Below the pieces are notes generated by a model. That model was not told the DNA's origin, ran no database searches, and was given only the letters and a program-made list of their open reading frames with translations. Shown piece after piece: positions 27,453-35,939 of a stretch of DNA of 64,000 nt. Within the stretch, counting starts at the first letter, position 1, and the number at the start of each line of letters is the position of its first letter. The position numbers and the translations under genes are program-made. This stretch comes from Flavobacterium hercynium (lineage in GTDB: Bacteria; Bacteroidota; Bacteroidia; Flavobacteriales; Flavobacteriaceae): assembly GCF_002217285.1 (NCBI RefSeq), contig NZ_MUGW01000030.1, positions 1 through 64,000 on the forward strand, in the 5' to 3' direction.

Positions 27453-28184
27453 ATGAATTTTGATTTCGACTTTGATGAGCATGGAACGGGTAGTTGTTTT
27501 CATAAAAACAACTTAGACAATGACTTAGGACAATTTAAATCCTACGGAGCTTATAACGCAGCGTTATTGCGATTAGTAGATTTTGATGGAAAAACGCCTT
27601 TTGATTGGTACAGAAATAAAGAAAATGGCGAAATAATCTGGCTCGACGGACATGCCAAGATTGACAACTATGCAAATCTTGGACACATGTGGGGAAAAAC
27701 ATTTGCAAATGGTGACCGATTGTTGCTAAACGGAGACACCAAACTAATCACCTATAACGGAGAAATTCTGTACAATTTTAAGAAAAAAACACCTAAATTA
27801 GGCGGAGGATATGCATTTGCAGATGGAGGATTCAGTCAAAACCCTGGCGCCTTAATGAGAGGAGGAAGATATGTTACCTGGATTGATTTTGGAGGCGCAT
27901 TATTCGCTCTGATTGCCATATTAGGTTTTGAAGTAAAAGGCAGTACTTCAAAAGGAAAAGGAACAAATGGAGGAAAACCGACAAAGGATGATAAAATGAA
28001 TGATAAGATAACGGCTGTTGATCATAGTGTAAATGGAGGGAAAGAAGCTAAGTCATTATATGATAAAGCGATAAAGGAAATAGCTAATGATGGAAAATAT
28101 CAAGAAGAATATGAACAAACTTTTAATAGTAAAACACAAATGTATAATTTCACTAGAAAAGATCAAATTAAGAAACCAAAATGA
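27453..28184 (+). CDS. candidate toxin/effector upstream of YwqK-like immunity genes
   Basis: This is a 243-residue protein without a cleavable signal peptide. The N-terminal 115 residues are rich in W, Y and G (DWYRNKENGEIIWLDGHAKIDNY), resembling linker regions of polymorphic toxins. A hydrophobic stretch, WIDFGGALFALIAILGF, lies at about 149-165. A low-complexity G/K/T linker follows, then a charged C-terminus. No catalytic motif is recognised. The stop overlaps the start of the first YwqK-like gene by 4 bases (ATGA), implying translational coupling. In Bacillus, YwqK antitoxin partners the YwqJ toxin, so a toxin role here is inferred from order only. It could also be a fragment of a larger effector. 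Confidence 0.5.
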   Translation: MNFDFDFDEHGTGSCFHKNNLDNDLGQFKSYGAYNAALLRLVDFDGKTPFDWYRNKENGEIIWLDGHAKIDNYANLGHMWGKTFANGDRLLLNGDTKLITYNGEILYNFKKKTPKLGGGYAFADGGFSQNPGALMRGGRYVTWIDFGGALFALIAILGFEVKGSTSKGKGTNGGKPTKDDKMNDKITAVDHSVNGGKEAKSLYDKAIKEIANDGKYQEEYEQTFNSKTQMYNFTRKDQIKKPK

Positions 28185-28966
28185 AAAAGAGTATCAAATT
28201 TTTATTGTTGTTTTTAATAATAACATGTGGCGCAATTATTATATATGTTTTTTCAATTAAAAAAGAAGAGCAACTTCATGATTTCAGATATTACGACCCT
28301 AAAACACATTTATTAAGTGTGTCTCAATTTGTAATTAGAAACAATGACAGTATTTTTCAAGGTAAATTTACTACGTACAACGAAAAAGGTACAAAAATAG
28401 CAGAAGCTAATTTTATCGAAGGTCACGTAGAAGGAAAATGCATTAACTACTTTGAAAATGGAAAAATAGAATCTATTCAGTATAAAAGAAAAGGAGATAT
28501 TAAAGAAGAATCTTTTTGGTATTACCCTAATGGTATCGTAGAGAAATATGCTTTATACAATCCTTTAGGCGGACTTATTTTTACTGCTAAATACGATCAA
28601 AATGGTGAAATTGAATCATATAAAGGTTCTCCACAAATTGAAGTTTATCAGTATAAATTTGCTAATAAGAAAAAGTTTAACATCAAAAATGATCAATATC
28701 TTAAAGTGGGAGATATTTTAAAACATACTTATGTTTTAGGCAATATACCTTATACCAAAAGAAGCTTGAAAATAGAAAATTTAGCTATCCCTAATAATAA
28801 AGTTAAAAGAACTATTACTAAAAATTCAACAGTAGAAATCAATGTGGAAGAGGTTCTTGTAAAAAAAGGCGTAAATACAATTAGAACAATTGTTGAATAT
28901 AAATTTAACGACAAAACTACACCAACGCTTACTGATACTATTTCTTTTAACGTCACTGTTAATTAG
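28181..28966 (+). CDS. YwqK-like MORN-repeat protein, copy 1 (possible immunity protein)
   Basis: This 261-residue protein begins with one membrane anchor (residues 5-27). Tandem MORN_2-type repeats follow (FTTYNEKGTKIAEANFIEGHVEGKCINYFENGKIESIQYK, about 65-135) and then a C-terminal beta-rich domain starting near LKVGDILKHTYVLGNIPYTKRSLKIENL. YwqK-family proteins are antitoxins or immunity factors in Bacillus. The start overlaps the stop of the candidate toxin. Two paralogues follow directly, with the same three-part layout and the same VIRNND and KGxNTI landmarks. The anchor suggests action at the periplasmic face or the membrane. Confidence 0.6.
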   Translation: MKKSIKFLLLFLIITCGAIIIYVFSIKKEEQLHDFRYYDPKTHLLSVSQFVIRNNDSIFQGKFTTYNEKGTKIAEANFIEGHVEGKCINYFENGKIESIQYKRKGDIKEESFWYYPNGIVEKYALYNPLGGLIFTAKYDQNGEIESYKGSPQIEVYQYKFANKKKFNIKNDQYLKVGDILKHTYVLGNIPYTKRSLKIENLAIPNNKVKRTITKNSTVEINVEEVLVKKGVNTIRTIVEYKFNDKTTPTLTDTISFNVTVN

Positions 28967-28979
28967 ATGAAAGATTAAA

Positions 28980-29750
28980 ATGAAAAATAAAAAAATACTA
29001 ATTATAATTTCTATTGTAACTATTGTATTGTTAGCACTTTACTTTTATTTAAAAAATGAAAAAGTTTACACTTTAAATAAATATAGTCCAGAAGGAAAAT
29101 TACTAGGAACAAATGAATATGTTATTAGAAATGGCGATACAATTTTTCATGGAAAATTTGTTAGCTATAATGAAAAGGGAATTAAAATTTCTGAAGGTAA
29201 ATTTATTGATAATGAGCCAAATGGCAACTGCTTTTATTATTATGATAATGGTAAGTTGAAATCTGTTTTTTATAGAAAAAATAGTGAAATAAATTTAGAA
29301 TGCACTTATTATGACCAAAATGGATTGAAAAACAAATATATAATGTGCGATAGCCTTGGCAAAACCGCTTTCATAATTAAATTCACTAACAAAGTAGTTA
29401 AAATGTATGATGGCTATTCAATTTGGCCAATTGGACAATATAAAATAGAAAATAAAAAACTCCGTGAAATTAAAGCTGGCACTCTAAAAATAGGTGATAC
29501 TATTCGCTATAATTACCTAGTAGCAAATATTCCCTACGCCAAAAGAACTTTTAAAATAGAAACTGTTGGTGCTGATAATTCTAAAGTAAAAAGGATTATC
29601 AAAAGTAAATTACCAACAGAGATTATTGTTGAAGAGGTTTTAACGAAAAAAGGATTTAATAGAATTCAAATTGTAGCTCAATACCAATTTGAGGATAAAA
29701 TAACACCAACACTAAATAAAATTGTCTCTTTTGATGTAAATGTAAATTGA
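28980..29750 (+). CDS. YwqK-like MORN-repeat protein, copy 2
   Basis: The second paralogue, 256 residues, starts 13 bases after copy 1. It keeps the N-terminal anchor (ILIIISIVTIVLLALYFYL), the MORN_2 repeats (YVIRNGDTIFHGKFVSYNEKG...) and the C-terminal domain (LKIGDTIRYNYLVANIPYAKRTFKIE). The repeat region has diverged most, with loss of part of the second repeat around residues 95-140, while the C-terminal part stays close. That pattern fits immunity paralogues that keep a structural core and vary the face that contacts a toxin. No stop or frameshift is seen. Confidence 0.58.
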   Translation: MKNKKILIIISIVTIVLLALYFYLKNEKVYTLNKYSPEGKLLGTNEYVIRNGDTIFHGKFVSYNEKGIKISEGKFIDNEPNGNCFYYYDNGKLKSVFYRKNSEINLECTYYDQNGLKNKYIMCDSLGKTAFIIKFTNKVVKMYDGYSIWPIGQYKIENKKLREIKAGTLKIGDTIRYNYLVANIPYAKRTFKIETVGADNSKVKRIIKSKLPTEIIVEEVLTKKGFNRIQIVAQYQFEDKITPTLNKIVSFDVNVN

Positions 29751-29790
29751 AAAATAAATTAGAAATTACAAATTAGATCGAAAAAACCCA

Positions 29791-30573
29791 ATGAAGAAGA
29801 AATACAAAATAATTTTGACAATAATCGCTGTTTATAGCGTTTGTGTAATACTACTAATTTTATCACTTATAAATAAAAAGCCTCCTGTTTTAAAAAGGTA
29901 CATTCCAGAAACAAAAGATACACTTACAACAGAATTTGTAATACGAAACAATGATACTATTCCACATGGTAAATATATTGTTCATAATGAAAACGGAAAT
30001 AAAACGGATGAAGGTAGCTTTGTTGATGGGCACATTAAAGGAAAAAGCATTCATTACTTTGATAATGAAATGATTGAATCTATATGCTATTATAAAAGTG
30101 TTAAAATAAAGGAAGAATGTACCTTTTATTATTTCAACGAAAAGACTATGAAATATTACATGTACAATGATTTAGGAGAACTTGAATTTATAATTTATTA
30201 TGACAAATTTGGTAATGTAGAAAGTTATGAAGGTACTCCATTGCTAGAAATTTATCAATACAAAGTAGCAAATAAAGAAAAATTCAAAACAAAAATAGAA
30301 CAACACTTAAAAGTTGGAGATACATTAAAATATGAATATTTAATAGCAAACATACCGAATGCCAAACGTACTTTTAAGATAAAAAATTTAGATGTAGACA
30401 ACACAAAGGTCGATTTATCATTCCGAAAAACATCTCAAGTTGGTATTGAAGTAGAAGAAACCTTAACCCAAAAAGGAATCAATACAATACAAGCTACTGT
30501 AAAATATGAATTTAACGACAAAGAAAAAACAATCATTAATGATACGCTTTCTTTTCAGGTTACGGTTAATTAG
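29791..30573 (+). CDS. YwqK-like MORN-repeat protein, copy 3
   Basis: The third paralogue, 260 residues, lies 40 bases after copy 2. Its anchor is residues 7-27 (ILTIIAVYSVCVILLILSLI). It again has MORN_2-type repeats (YIVHNENGNKTDEGSFVDGHIKGKSIHYF) and the same C-terminal domain (LKVGDTLKYEYLIANIPNAKRTFKIKNLDVDNTKV). It resembles copy 1 more than copy 2 in the GTPLLEIYQYKVANKEKFK segment (SPQIEVYQYKFANKKKFN in copy 1). It ends the cluster; the XRE regulator beyond has its own promoter. Confidence 0.58.
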   Translation: MKKKYKIILTIIAVYSVCVILLILSLINKKPPVLKRYIPETKDTLTTEFVIRNNDTIPHGKYIVHNENGNKTDEGSFVDGHIKGKSIHYFDNEMIESICYYKSVKIKEECTFYYFNEKTMKYYMYNDLGELEFIIYYDKFGNVESYEGTPLLEIYQYKVANKEKFKTKIEQHLKVGDTLKYEYLIANIPNAKRTFKIKNLDVDNTKVDLSFRKTSQVGIEVEETLTQKGINTIQATVKYEFNDKEKTIINDTLSFQVTVN

Positions 30574-30702
30574 TTTTAGTGTTTAGGATTCTTAGAAACT
30601 TAGATCCTTAGACACTTAGCCTCTTTAAAAACAACAAATAACATTTTTACGAAAGTAAGAAAAAGCATAAATTTGTTTTATACAACATTCTGATACGTAC
30701 GC

Positions 30703-30764
30703 TACCAAAACTTGGTGGTATTTTACCAACTGGTATTTTTATAAAAGAATTTTAAATATCTTTG
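30703..30764 (+). promoter_or_regulatory. XRE regulator promoter with TACCA/TGGTA operators
   Basis: TATCTTTG at 30757-30764 matches the -7 consensus. Upstream are two dyads built from the half-site TACCA: 30703-30720 and TACCAACTGGTA at 30725-30736. The second dyad covers the position of the -33 element, so binding there would block transcription. Self-repression by the XRE protein is the simplest reading. Confidence 0.5.
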
Positions 30765-30768
30765 AATT

Positions 30769-31173
30769 ATGAACACAGGAACAAAACGAAAACATATTGG
30801 CAGAAATATTAGCCGAATCAGAGAGCTTCGTGGTATGAAACAGGAAGCGCTTGCAGAAGCAATGGGCGTTAGTCAACAAACTGTTTCTATACTTGAAGGA
30901 AGTGATGAAATTGAAGAACAAAGACTTGCACAAATTGCAAGAGCTCTTGGCGTTAATGTAGAAGCCCTTGAAAACTTTACAGAAGAATCTGTCTTTAATT
31001 ATTTCAATACCTTTTATGATAATAGTACGGCAGGAAATGGAATGTTTAGCAATCATCCTACTCATTGTACATTTAATCCTCTTGATAAGGTTGTCGAACT
31101 TTATGAACGTCTGGTTAAATCTGAAAAAGACAGAGCTGATGCTCTAGATAAACTATTGAAAGCAAAACAATAA
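30769..31173 (+). CDS. XRE-family helix-turn-helix regulator
   Basis: This is a 134-residue DNA-binding protein. Residues 9-66 form an XRE/Cro-type HTH (IGRNISRIRELRGMKQEALAEAMGVSQQTVSILE), with the recognition helix near GVSQQTVSILEG. The C-terminal 60 residues are helical and end in a probable coiled coil (VVELYERLVKSEKDRADALDKLLKAK) that may mediate dimerisation. Two TACCA dyads overlap its promoter, suggesting autoregulation. Target genes are unknown; the neighbouring YwqK cluster is one candidate. A terminator follows. Confidence 0.85.
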   Translation: MNTGTKRKHIGRNISRIRELRGMKQEALAEAMGVSQQTVSILEGSDEIEEQRLAQIARALGVNVEALENFTEESVFNYFNTFYDNSTAGNGMFSNHPTHCTFNPLDKVVELYERLVKSEKDRADALDKLLKAKQ

Positions 31174-31200
31174 TTCTTGATCTAAGAATTTATTATATGA

Positions 31201-31239
31201 AAAATGCGCAAGCTTCTTGGTGAGGTTTGCGCATTTTTT
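31201..31239 (+). terminator. intrinsic terminator after the XRE gene
   Basis: AAATGCGCAA and TTTGCGCATTT pair closely around a 12-14 base loop and run into T residues. Confidence 0.85.
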
Positions 31240-31322
31240 TGGTTGATGTTTCCAAATTGATAGGAAGAATTTATTTACTTGACTAAATAATTCTAAATAA
31301 AGATTGGTTGATATCCTTATTA

Positions 31323-31892
31323 TTAGTCAAGTACACTTAATATATAAAAAATAGATTTTGGTAAATCATTATAAGTTTTCAAAACAACATAATACCATTT
31401 ATTTTCAGGAATATCAATTTCAAACAAATCATTATTTTTATGGCTTTTAATCACATCTTCAAATGTTTTATTCATAGTACCTTCATTGAACCATCCTAAA
31501 TCACCTTTGTTAGCATTACTGTCCATATTATAAATTGCAACTAATTCTTCAAACGATTTTCCTTTTTTGTATAATTTGATAATTTCTCCTCTTTTTTTAT
31601 TAATATCATTAATGGTTAATTTACTCCCATCCAAATAAATATAACTTATTCTCATTGAGATAATAGATTCAGTCTGTACTATTCTATCTCTATCTATCAA
31701 ATCTTTTTCAAGAAATCTATTTTTATAATAATCAAGACTATCATTACTAATTTCTAAAGTTGTAATTTCTGCCTTTGGATTTAATTTTACAAAATTTTCA
31801 GCTTCTTCAAGAGAATTAATTTCTTTTAGATTTTGAGAAGAAACAGCAGTTAAATAAAAAAAGTTAAGCGCTAAGAGTAAGTATTTAAACAT
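31323..31892 (-). CDS. exported parvulin-type peptidyl-prolyl isomerase
   Basis: This 189-residue protein has a signal peptide (MFKYLLLALNFFYLTAVSSQ). The C-terminal 100 residues match the PpiC/rotamase fold: GKSFEELVAIYNMDSNANKGDLGWFNEGTM followed by FEDVIKSHKNNDLFEIDIPENKWYYVVL. Parvulins speed proline isomerisation and act as folding helpers in the periplasm. The N-terminal part is a short helical region instead of a second isomerase domain, so the protein is small for an SurA/PrsA-type chaperone. It lies 77 bases downstream of the OLD-type gene on the same strand and could be read through from it. Confidence 0.75.
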   Translation of the reverse strand: MFKYLLLALNFFYLTAVSSQNLKEINSLEEAENFVKLNPKAEITTLEISNDSLDYYKNRFLEKDLIDRDRIVQTESIISMRISYIYLDGSKLTINDINKKRGEIIKLYKKGKSFEELVAIYNMDSNANKGDLGWFNEGTMNKTFEDVIKSHKNNDLFEIDIPENKWYYVVLKTYNDLPKSIFYILSVLD

Positions 31893-31969
31893 AATGTAAT
31901 AATTATTTAAAAATAAAATGAGTATTTCAAAAAGAATAAGATTTTGGAATTTCAGTCTCTAAATGTTAA

Positions 31970-33976
31970 TTATTTTTTTTGCGTAATAAAATTATAAATT
32001 TCAATGGTTAGGTTTTCTATTTCTTTATTTTTTTTAAATACTTCCCATGAAAAATTTTGATTAAATACAAGTTCACTTAGTTCTCGTTTATTAACTATTG
32101 TTCCAAAACTCCCATCTGATTTCACTTCATACAATGATTGATTGAGAATATATGATGATCTTAGTGTACCCATTTTATTTCTAACTTCCTCAAGAAATTG
32201 TCCAACATAATCTTTTAAAAAATTTGAAGAATTTACTTCAGACAAAGCTTGATCAATTTTTACTAAAATATCTGATTCATGAGATTTAGCTAATGTTTTA
32301 TTACAGAGATCTTTTAGAATAACTTTCCACATATCATTTGTTATAAGATTTTCAATCTCTCTTATGTTCCATATAACTTTAGGAATAAAATTTTCCGTTT
32401 TAGATTTCTCTAAAGCAATTAATTTTTTGCCTTTTTTAGTTTTCTTATTTGATGCATCTGAATCTGCCAGAAGAAAAATTCTATTACTTAGTGCTAAAGC
32501 TTTTATATCTTTTAAAATATCTTCCTCATGTTCTTTTTCCGCTTTTTCATCAAAAATATAGTGATCAATATTAGATCCCGCATACTCAAAAAAAGCAAAA
32601 TCTATATCTTCCTTTATATTTAAATATTCCTTCTTATCATTTTTAAAAATGTATTCTGTATATGATTTCAAGAATGCTTTAATATAATTCCTATCCGAAA
32701 TTCCTTCTACCCAAATACTACAATTAGCCATAAAAACAGAAGAATTATTTACACCTAAATCTTTAAGAATTCTATTATCTCCCCTATTTACATTCTTTAT
32801 TAAAAATTGTTTATCATTTAAATCATTACTTTTAGAAGAAAAGGAATAAATAGATACATTTTCTTTTTCAATAGTTAAATCTAAAAAATGATTGGAATGT
32901 GTTGTAATAATATAGTTTAATTTTTTCTTTTTTAAATCTTTATTACTTGTAATTTGCTCTAAAAACAATCTTTGCATTCCAGGATGAAGATTAAGTTCTG
33001 GTTCATCAATAAATATAAATGAAGTATCTTCTGCCATAAAAATTTTATACATTAAAATTATTAATGCTTGAATTCCGTCACCTAATTCATACAATGAACG
33101 AGTTTCTTTTTCTCCATCTATATGAACACTAATGATTTCTAAATTATTGTTTCCTTTAAGACTTTCGTCTTTGTCAAACTCAGCAACAATATCAATCTTT
33201 TTTCCATCAAAAAAGTTTAAGCGAATGAAATCTTCAAATTGATCAAACTTATTCCTTATCTCTCTTCTAGAATTTCTTGTATTTAAAATTTCTTTATAGA
33301 GATGAAGCCCAGTAAAAACCTCAACATTTTTTCCCTTTAAATCGTAATAATAATCGAGAGTATCTAAATAAATATCTTCCTCAATTTTAGAATGTTTTTC
33401 AATTTTAAAATTAAATAAAGAATGAGCAGTCCGTAACGTTGGAATAAAATATCGCTTTACATTAAAAACTTTCAAAAATGATTCATCAATATCTCTAAAA
33501 ATACTTAAATATAAATTTGTTATTCCTGCAAAAGCAATGTTCTCAAGTTTTATTTTATTTTGATTTATAATTGATAAAAAATCGTGAAGTGCATCTTCTT
33601 CGAGTATATTTAATACATTTTTCTTTAATCTCTCTGCTTTATCTTGATCTGGAGTACCTCCAGTAGCATAAATTGTTGTAAGAGCTATTTGTTCAAGTGA
33701 CTTAATTGAAGTATTAATTGTTTTGTTTACATCAGTAATAGCTTCATTGTATTTATTTACAAGAATTCTAAGAGTATTTAAATCTTTTACTGCATTAAAT
33801 TTTCCATAACTCATTAAATTTCGGATAAATCTACTTTTACCACTATTATTAGCTCCTACAATAATATTTATCTCGTTAAAATTTGGTAGAAAAGTCAACG
33901 ATTCCATTTTGTCATTTAAAAAATAATCATCAAACCTATCACTTATTGGAAGAATTAAATCATAACCTTTTTTCAT
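31970..33976 (-). CDS. OLD-type ATPase-TOPRIM nuclease
   Basis: This 668-residue protein joins an ABC/SMC-like ATPase to a TOPRIM domain. Walker A is GANNSGKS at residues 41-48. The signature/Walker B region is FIFIDEPELNLHPGMQRLF (about 325-345), followed by the H-loop segment ITTHSNHF. The TOPRIM domain shows the conserved glutamate in WVEGISDRNYIKAF (about 424) and the DxD in LLADSDAS. Family knowledge: OLD and GajA proteins are nucleases in phage defence. No GajB-like helicase is nearby, so this is not a complete Gabija pair. The gene starts 10 bases after an RlaP-type nucleotidyltransferase, an unusual pairing. Role in defence or RNA/DNA damage response is inferred. Confidence 0.85.
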   Translation of the reverse strand: MKKGYDLILPISDRFDDYFLNDKMESLTFLPNFNEINIIVGANNSGKSRFIRNLMSYGKFNAVKDLNTLRILVNKYNEAITDVNKTINTSIKSLEQIALTTIYATGGTPDQDKAERLKKNVLNILEEDALHDFLSIINQNKIKLENIAFAGITNLYLSIFRDIDESFLKVFNVKRYFIPTLRTAHSLFNFKIEKHSKIEEDIYLDTLDYYYDLKGKNVEVFTGLHLYKEILNTRNSRREIRNKFDQFEDFIRLNFFDGKKIDIVAEFDKDESLKGNNNLEIISVHIDGEKETRSLYELGDGIQALIILMYKIFMAEDTSFIFIDEPELNLHPGMQRLFLEQITSNKDLKKKKLNYIITTHSNHFLDLTIEKENVSIYSFSSKSNDLNDKQFLIKNVNRGDNRILKDLGVNNSSVFMANCSIWVEGISDRNYIKAFLKSYTEYIFKNDKKEYLNIKEDIDFAFFEYAGSNIDHYIFDEKAEKEHEEDILKDIKALALSNRIFLLADSDASNKKTKKGKKLIALEKSKTENFIPKVIWNIREIENLITNDMWKVILKDLCNKTLAKSHESDILVKIDQALSEVNSSNFLKDYVGQFLEEVRNKMGTLRSSYILNQSLYEVKSDGSFGTIVNKRELSELVFNQNFSWEVFKKNKEIENLTIEIYNFITQKK

Positions 33977-33986
33977 ATAGCTAATA

Positions 33987-34733
33987 TTATTTTATCAAAT
34001 TCCTAAAAAACAAATCCAATTCCTCACTAATTTTCTTTCCACTTCCCAACTTACTTGCATTCTCCTGATTAAATTGTATAGTTTCCAATAAAAAATCAGT
34101 AATTAAAGTTTCTTTTGGGTGCAAATATTTTTCGTCTTTATTGGCTTTTATTTGTTGTAATTCCAGTATTTTTTCTTGTATGTTTTGTGGTGCGATTGGC
34201 AATAAATCAGCAAAAGCAACAGGCGGAAAAGTATTTGTTTCTATAATCCATTTTCCGGCTAAAGCGGTGCGCAGGGCGTAGAAATAACTTTTTAGTTTTA
34301 CTTCTTCCATTTCGCATACTTCTATAAAATTTTTAGTCGTTCCCAAATAGTGATGCAAAACCGCTATTGGCGAAAAACATTTCAGAGCTATCTCACGCAT
34401 TTGTTTTGCAAAATCGGCATCTTCAAAATATACCACAGGCGAAAACAACCATTCAATCAAAGGTGCGTTAGATTTTGCTAATAATTTTATGGTTTTCCGT
34501 AAGTCCCACCCGGAACCGTCAAGATCGTCTTGGGTCATGAATTCTATTACGTCTGGTTTTTCCCAAAGCGACAAATAGTAATCCAATTTGTGTTTGTATA
34601 TAAAACGTATATCGTAATCGCTGTCCGGAGAAGCAAATCCCCAGGCACGACTTCCTGATTCTACCGCAAAAAGTATGGTTACGTTATGCGTTTGTTCTAT
34701 TTCTTTTAATTTTTGGAGTATTTTTTCTTTCAT
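33987..34733 (-). CDS. RlaP-type predicted nucleotidyltransferase, second copy
   Basis: This 248-residue member of the polymerase-beta superfamily carries GSRAWGFASPDSDYDIR at residues 27-43. The conserved serine-rich turn and the paired aspartates are for metal and nucleotide binding. It is shorter than the copy at 20312 and closer in size to B. subtilis YcgL. RlaP proteins recur next to RNA ligases, and here the ligases lie 2-6 kb upstream on the same strand. It begins 8 bases after a -7 box (34742-34749), giving an almost leaderless message, and is followed at 10 bases by the OLD-type gene. The RNA end it modifies is unknown. Confidence 0.83.
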   Translation of the reverse strand: MKEKILQKLKEIEQTHNVTILFAVESGSRAWGFASPDSDYDIRFIYKHKLDYYLSLWEKPDVIEFMTQDDLDGSGWDLRKTIKLLAKSNAPLIEWLFSPVVYFEDADFAKQMREIALKCFSPIAVLHHYLGTTKNFIEVCEMEEVKLKSYFYALRTALAGKWIIETNTFPPVAFADLLPIAPQNIQEKILELQQIKANKDEKYLHPKETLITDFLLETIQFNQENASKLGSGKKISEELDLFFRNLIK

Positions 34734-34741
34734 GATTTTTT

Positions 34742-34749
34742 CAAATATA
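34742..34749 (-). promoter_or_regulatory. -7 box of the RlaP/OLD pair
   Basis: TATATTTG on the minus strand fits TAnnTTTG and ends 8 bases before the ATG of the nucleotidyltransferase. Confidence 0.5.
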
Positions 34750-34814
34750 GATAAACAAAAAGCCTTTAAACCCAGTAATTATACCTGATTTAAAAGCCAC
34801 CTAATCTTTTTTTT

Positions 34815-34903
34815 TAATCTCGCAAAGGCACTAAGTCGCAAAGTTTACTTCATGCTGTTTTAAGCCTTACCCTTTGTTCCTCTGCACCTTTGCTCCTTTG
34901 AAC
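34815..34903. repeat. CAAAG-type intergenic repeat downstream of tatD
   Basis: The stretch holds TCGCAAAGGCACTAAGTCGC and, in reverse sense, CTTTGTTCCTCTGCACCTTTG and similar units. It belongs to the same degenerate palindromic repeat family as 6431-6503, 35717-35939 and 40439-40585. Confidence 0.55.
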
Positions 34904-35704
34904 CTAAATAGCAAAAAACGCTCTAGCATTCTTCGTTGTCTGCTCTGCTACTTTGTCTAGAGAAATTCCTTTAAACTGTGCGACAGTTCCGGCAACGTAA
35001 GGCAGATAAGCGGGTTCGCAACGGCGTTCGTGGTATTTCTTCAAAAGGCTGTTCGGAACATTTTTAGGAAGCATAAAAGGCGCATCGGTTTCGATCATCA
35101 TGCTCTCCAGCGGAACGTATTGCAAGACTTCTTTTAAATGCTCAAAACGTCTGGTGTCTGAAATTGCTCCGGTAAAACCCAGCAATAATCCGTTATCGAG
35201 ATAGGTTTTGGCTTCCTGCAAACTTCCTGTAAAACAATGCACGACTGCTTTTGGCAATTGCGGTAAATACTCTTTTGTAATGCTCAGAAACCTTGTAAAA
35301 GCAGCTCTCTCATGCAAAAACAACGGTTTCTGAACTTCGATTGCCAATTCTAATTGGGCTTTGTAGCAGGTTTCCTGTACGTTTCTGGGCGAAAAATCAC
35401 GATCAAAATCAAGTCCGCACTCACCTACTGAAACGACTTGTTTCTGTTTTAATAAGTCTCGGAGCTTTGCAATACTTTGCGCATCAAAACTCTTAGCATC
35501 ATGCGGATGAATTCCCGCTGTAGCGTACAACACGCCCGGATATTCTCTCGCCATTCTAGCCGAAGCTTCACTATTTTTTACGCTTGTGCCCGTTAGTATC
35601 ATTTGCGCTACGTCGGCATCTAATGCATTTTGTACGACATCGTCTATGTCGTCATGGAATTGTTTATTGGTTAAATTAATTCCAATATCTATGTATGTGT
35701 TCAT
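34904..35704 (-). CDS. tatD: TatD-family metal-dependent hydrolase
   Basis: This protein has 266 residues from the ATG at 35704; a TTG 30 bases earlier lies in repeat sequence and is rejected. The TIM-barrel TatD motifs are all present: YIDIGINLTNKQF at the start, ATAGIHPHDA, SVGECGLDFDRDFSP, LHERAAF, VVHCFTG and MIETDAPFM. TatD proteins are 3'-5' exonucleases acting on single-stranded DNA and RNA and have been linked to DNA repair and quality control. It sits between the kinase/phosphatase gene and the second RlaP gene, with repeat clusters on both sides, so linkage to the repair genes may be functional or chance. Confidence 0.9.
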   Translation of the reverse strand: MNTYIDIGINLTNKQFHDDIDDVVQNALDADVAQMILTGTSVKNSEASARMAREYPGVLYATAGIHPHDAKSFDAQSIAKLRDLLKQKQVVSVGECGLDFDRDFSPRNVQETCYKAQLELAIEVQKPLFLHERAAFTRFLSITKEYLPQLPKAVVHCFTGSLQEAKTYLDNGLLLGFTGAISDTRRFEHLKEVLQYVPLESMMIETDAPFMLPKNVPNSLLKKYHERRCEPAYLPYVAGTVAQFKGISLDKVAEQTTKNARAFFAI

Positions 35705-35716
35705 TTTTTCTTTTTT

Positions 35717-35939
35717 ATAGGTACAAAGGCTCAAAGAGGCAAAGGTTCAGAGGTTTTCCTCTTTGGAGTCTTTTTTTTTAGGCTCTAAGGCTCTGAGCTG
35801 CATAGGCTCAAAGGTTTCTCTTTGGAGTCTTTGTACAATTTTATTGTTTTTATTTTATTTTTTGTTGCCAACAAGGCTCAGAGTTACAACGCTTTTATGT
35901 CCTTTGAACCTTTGTTACTCTGAACCTTTGAACCTTTGC
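35717..35939. repeat. AAAGGTTCAGAG-type intergenic repeat cluster
   Basis: AAAGGTTCAGAG at 35741-35752 is perfectly inverted as CTCTGAACCTTT at 35918-35929. Many degenerate units of GGCTCAAAG and CTTTGAACC lie between. It occupies the whole gap between tatD and the kinase/phosphatase gene and has no coding potential. Confidence 0.6.

Noticed and set aside
31970..33976. Gabija phage-defence system
   Set aside because: The GajA-like architecture is present but no UvrD-like GajB helicase is adjacent.
35704..35734. Upstream TTG start for tatD
   Set aside because: It begins inside the CAAAG-type repeat and adds residues absent from the TatD fold.
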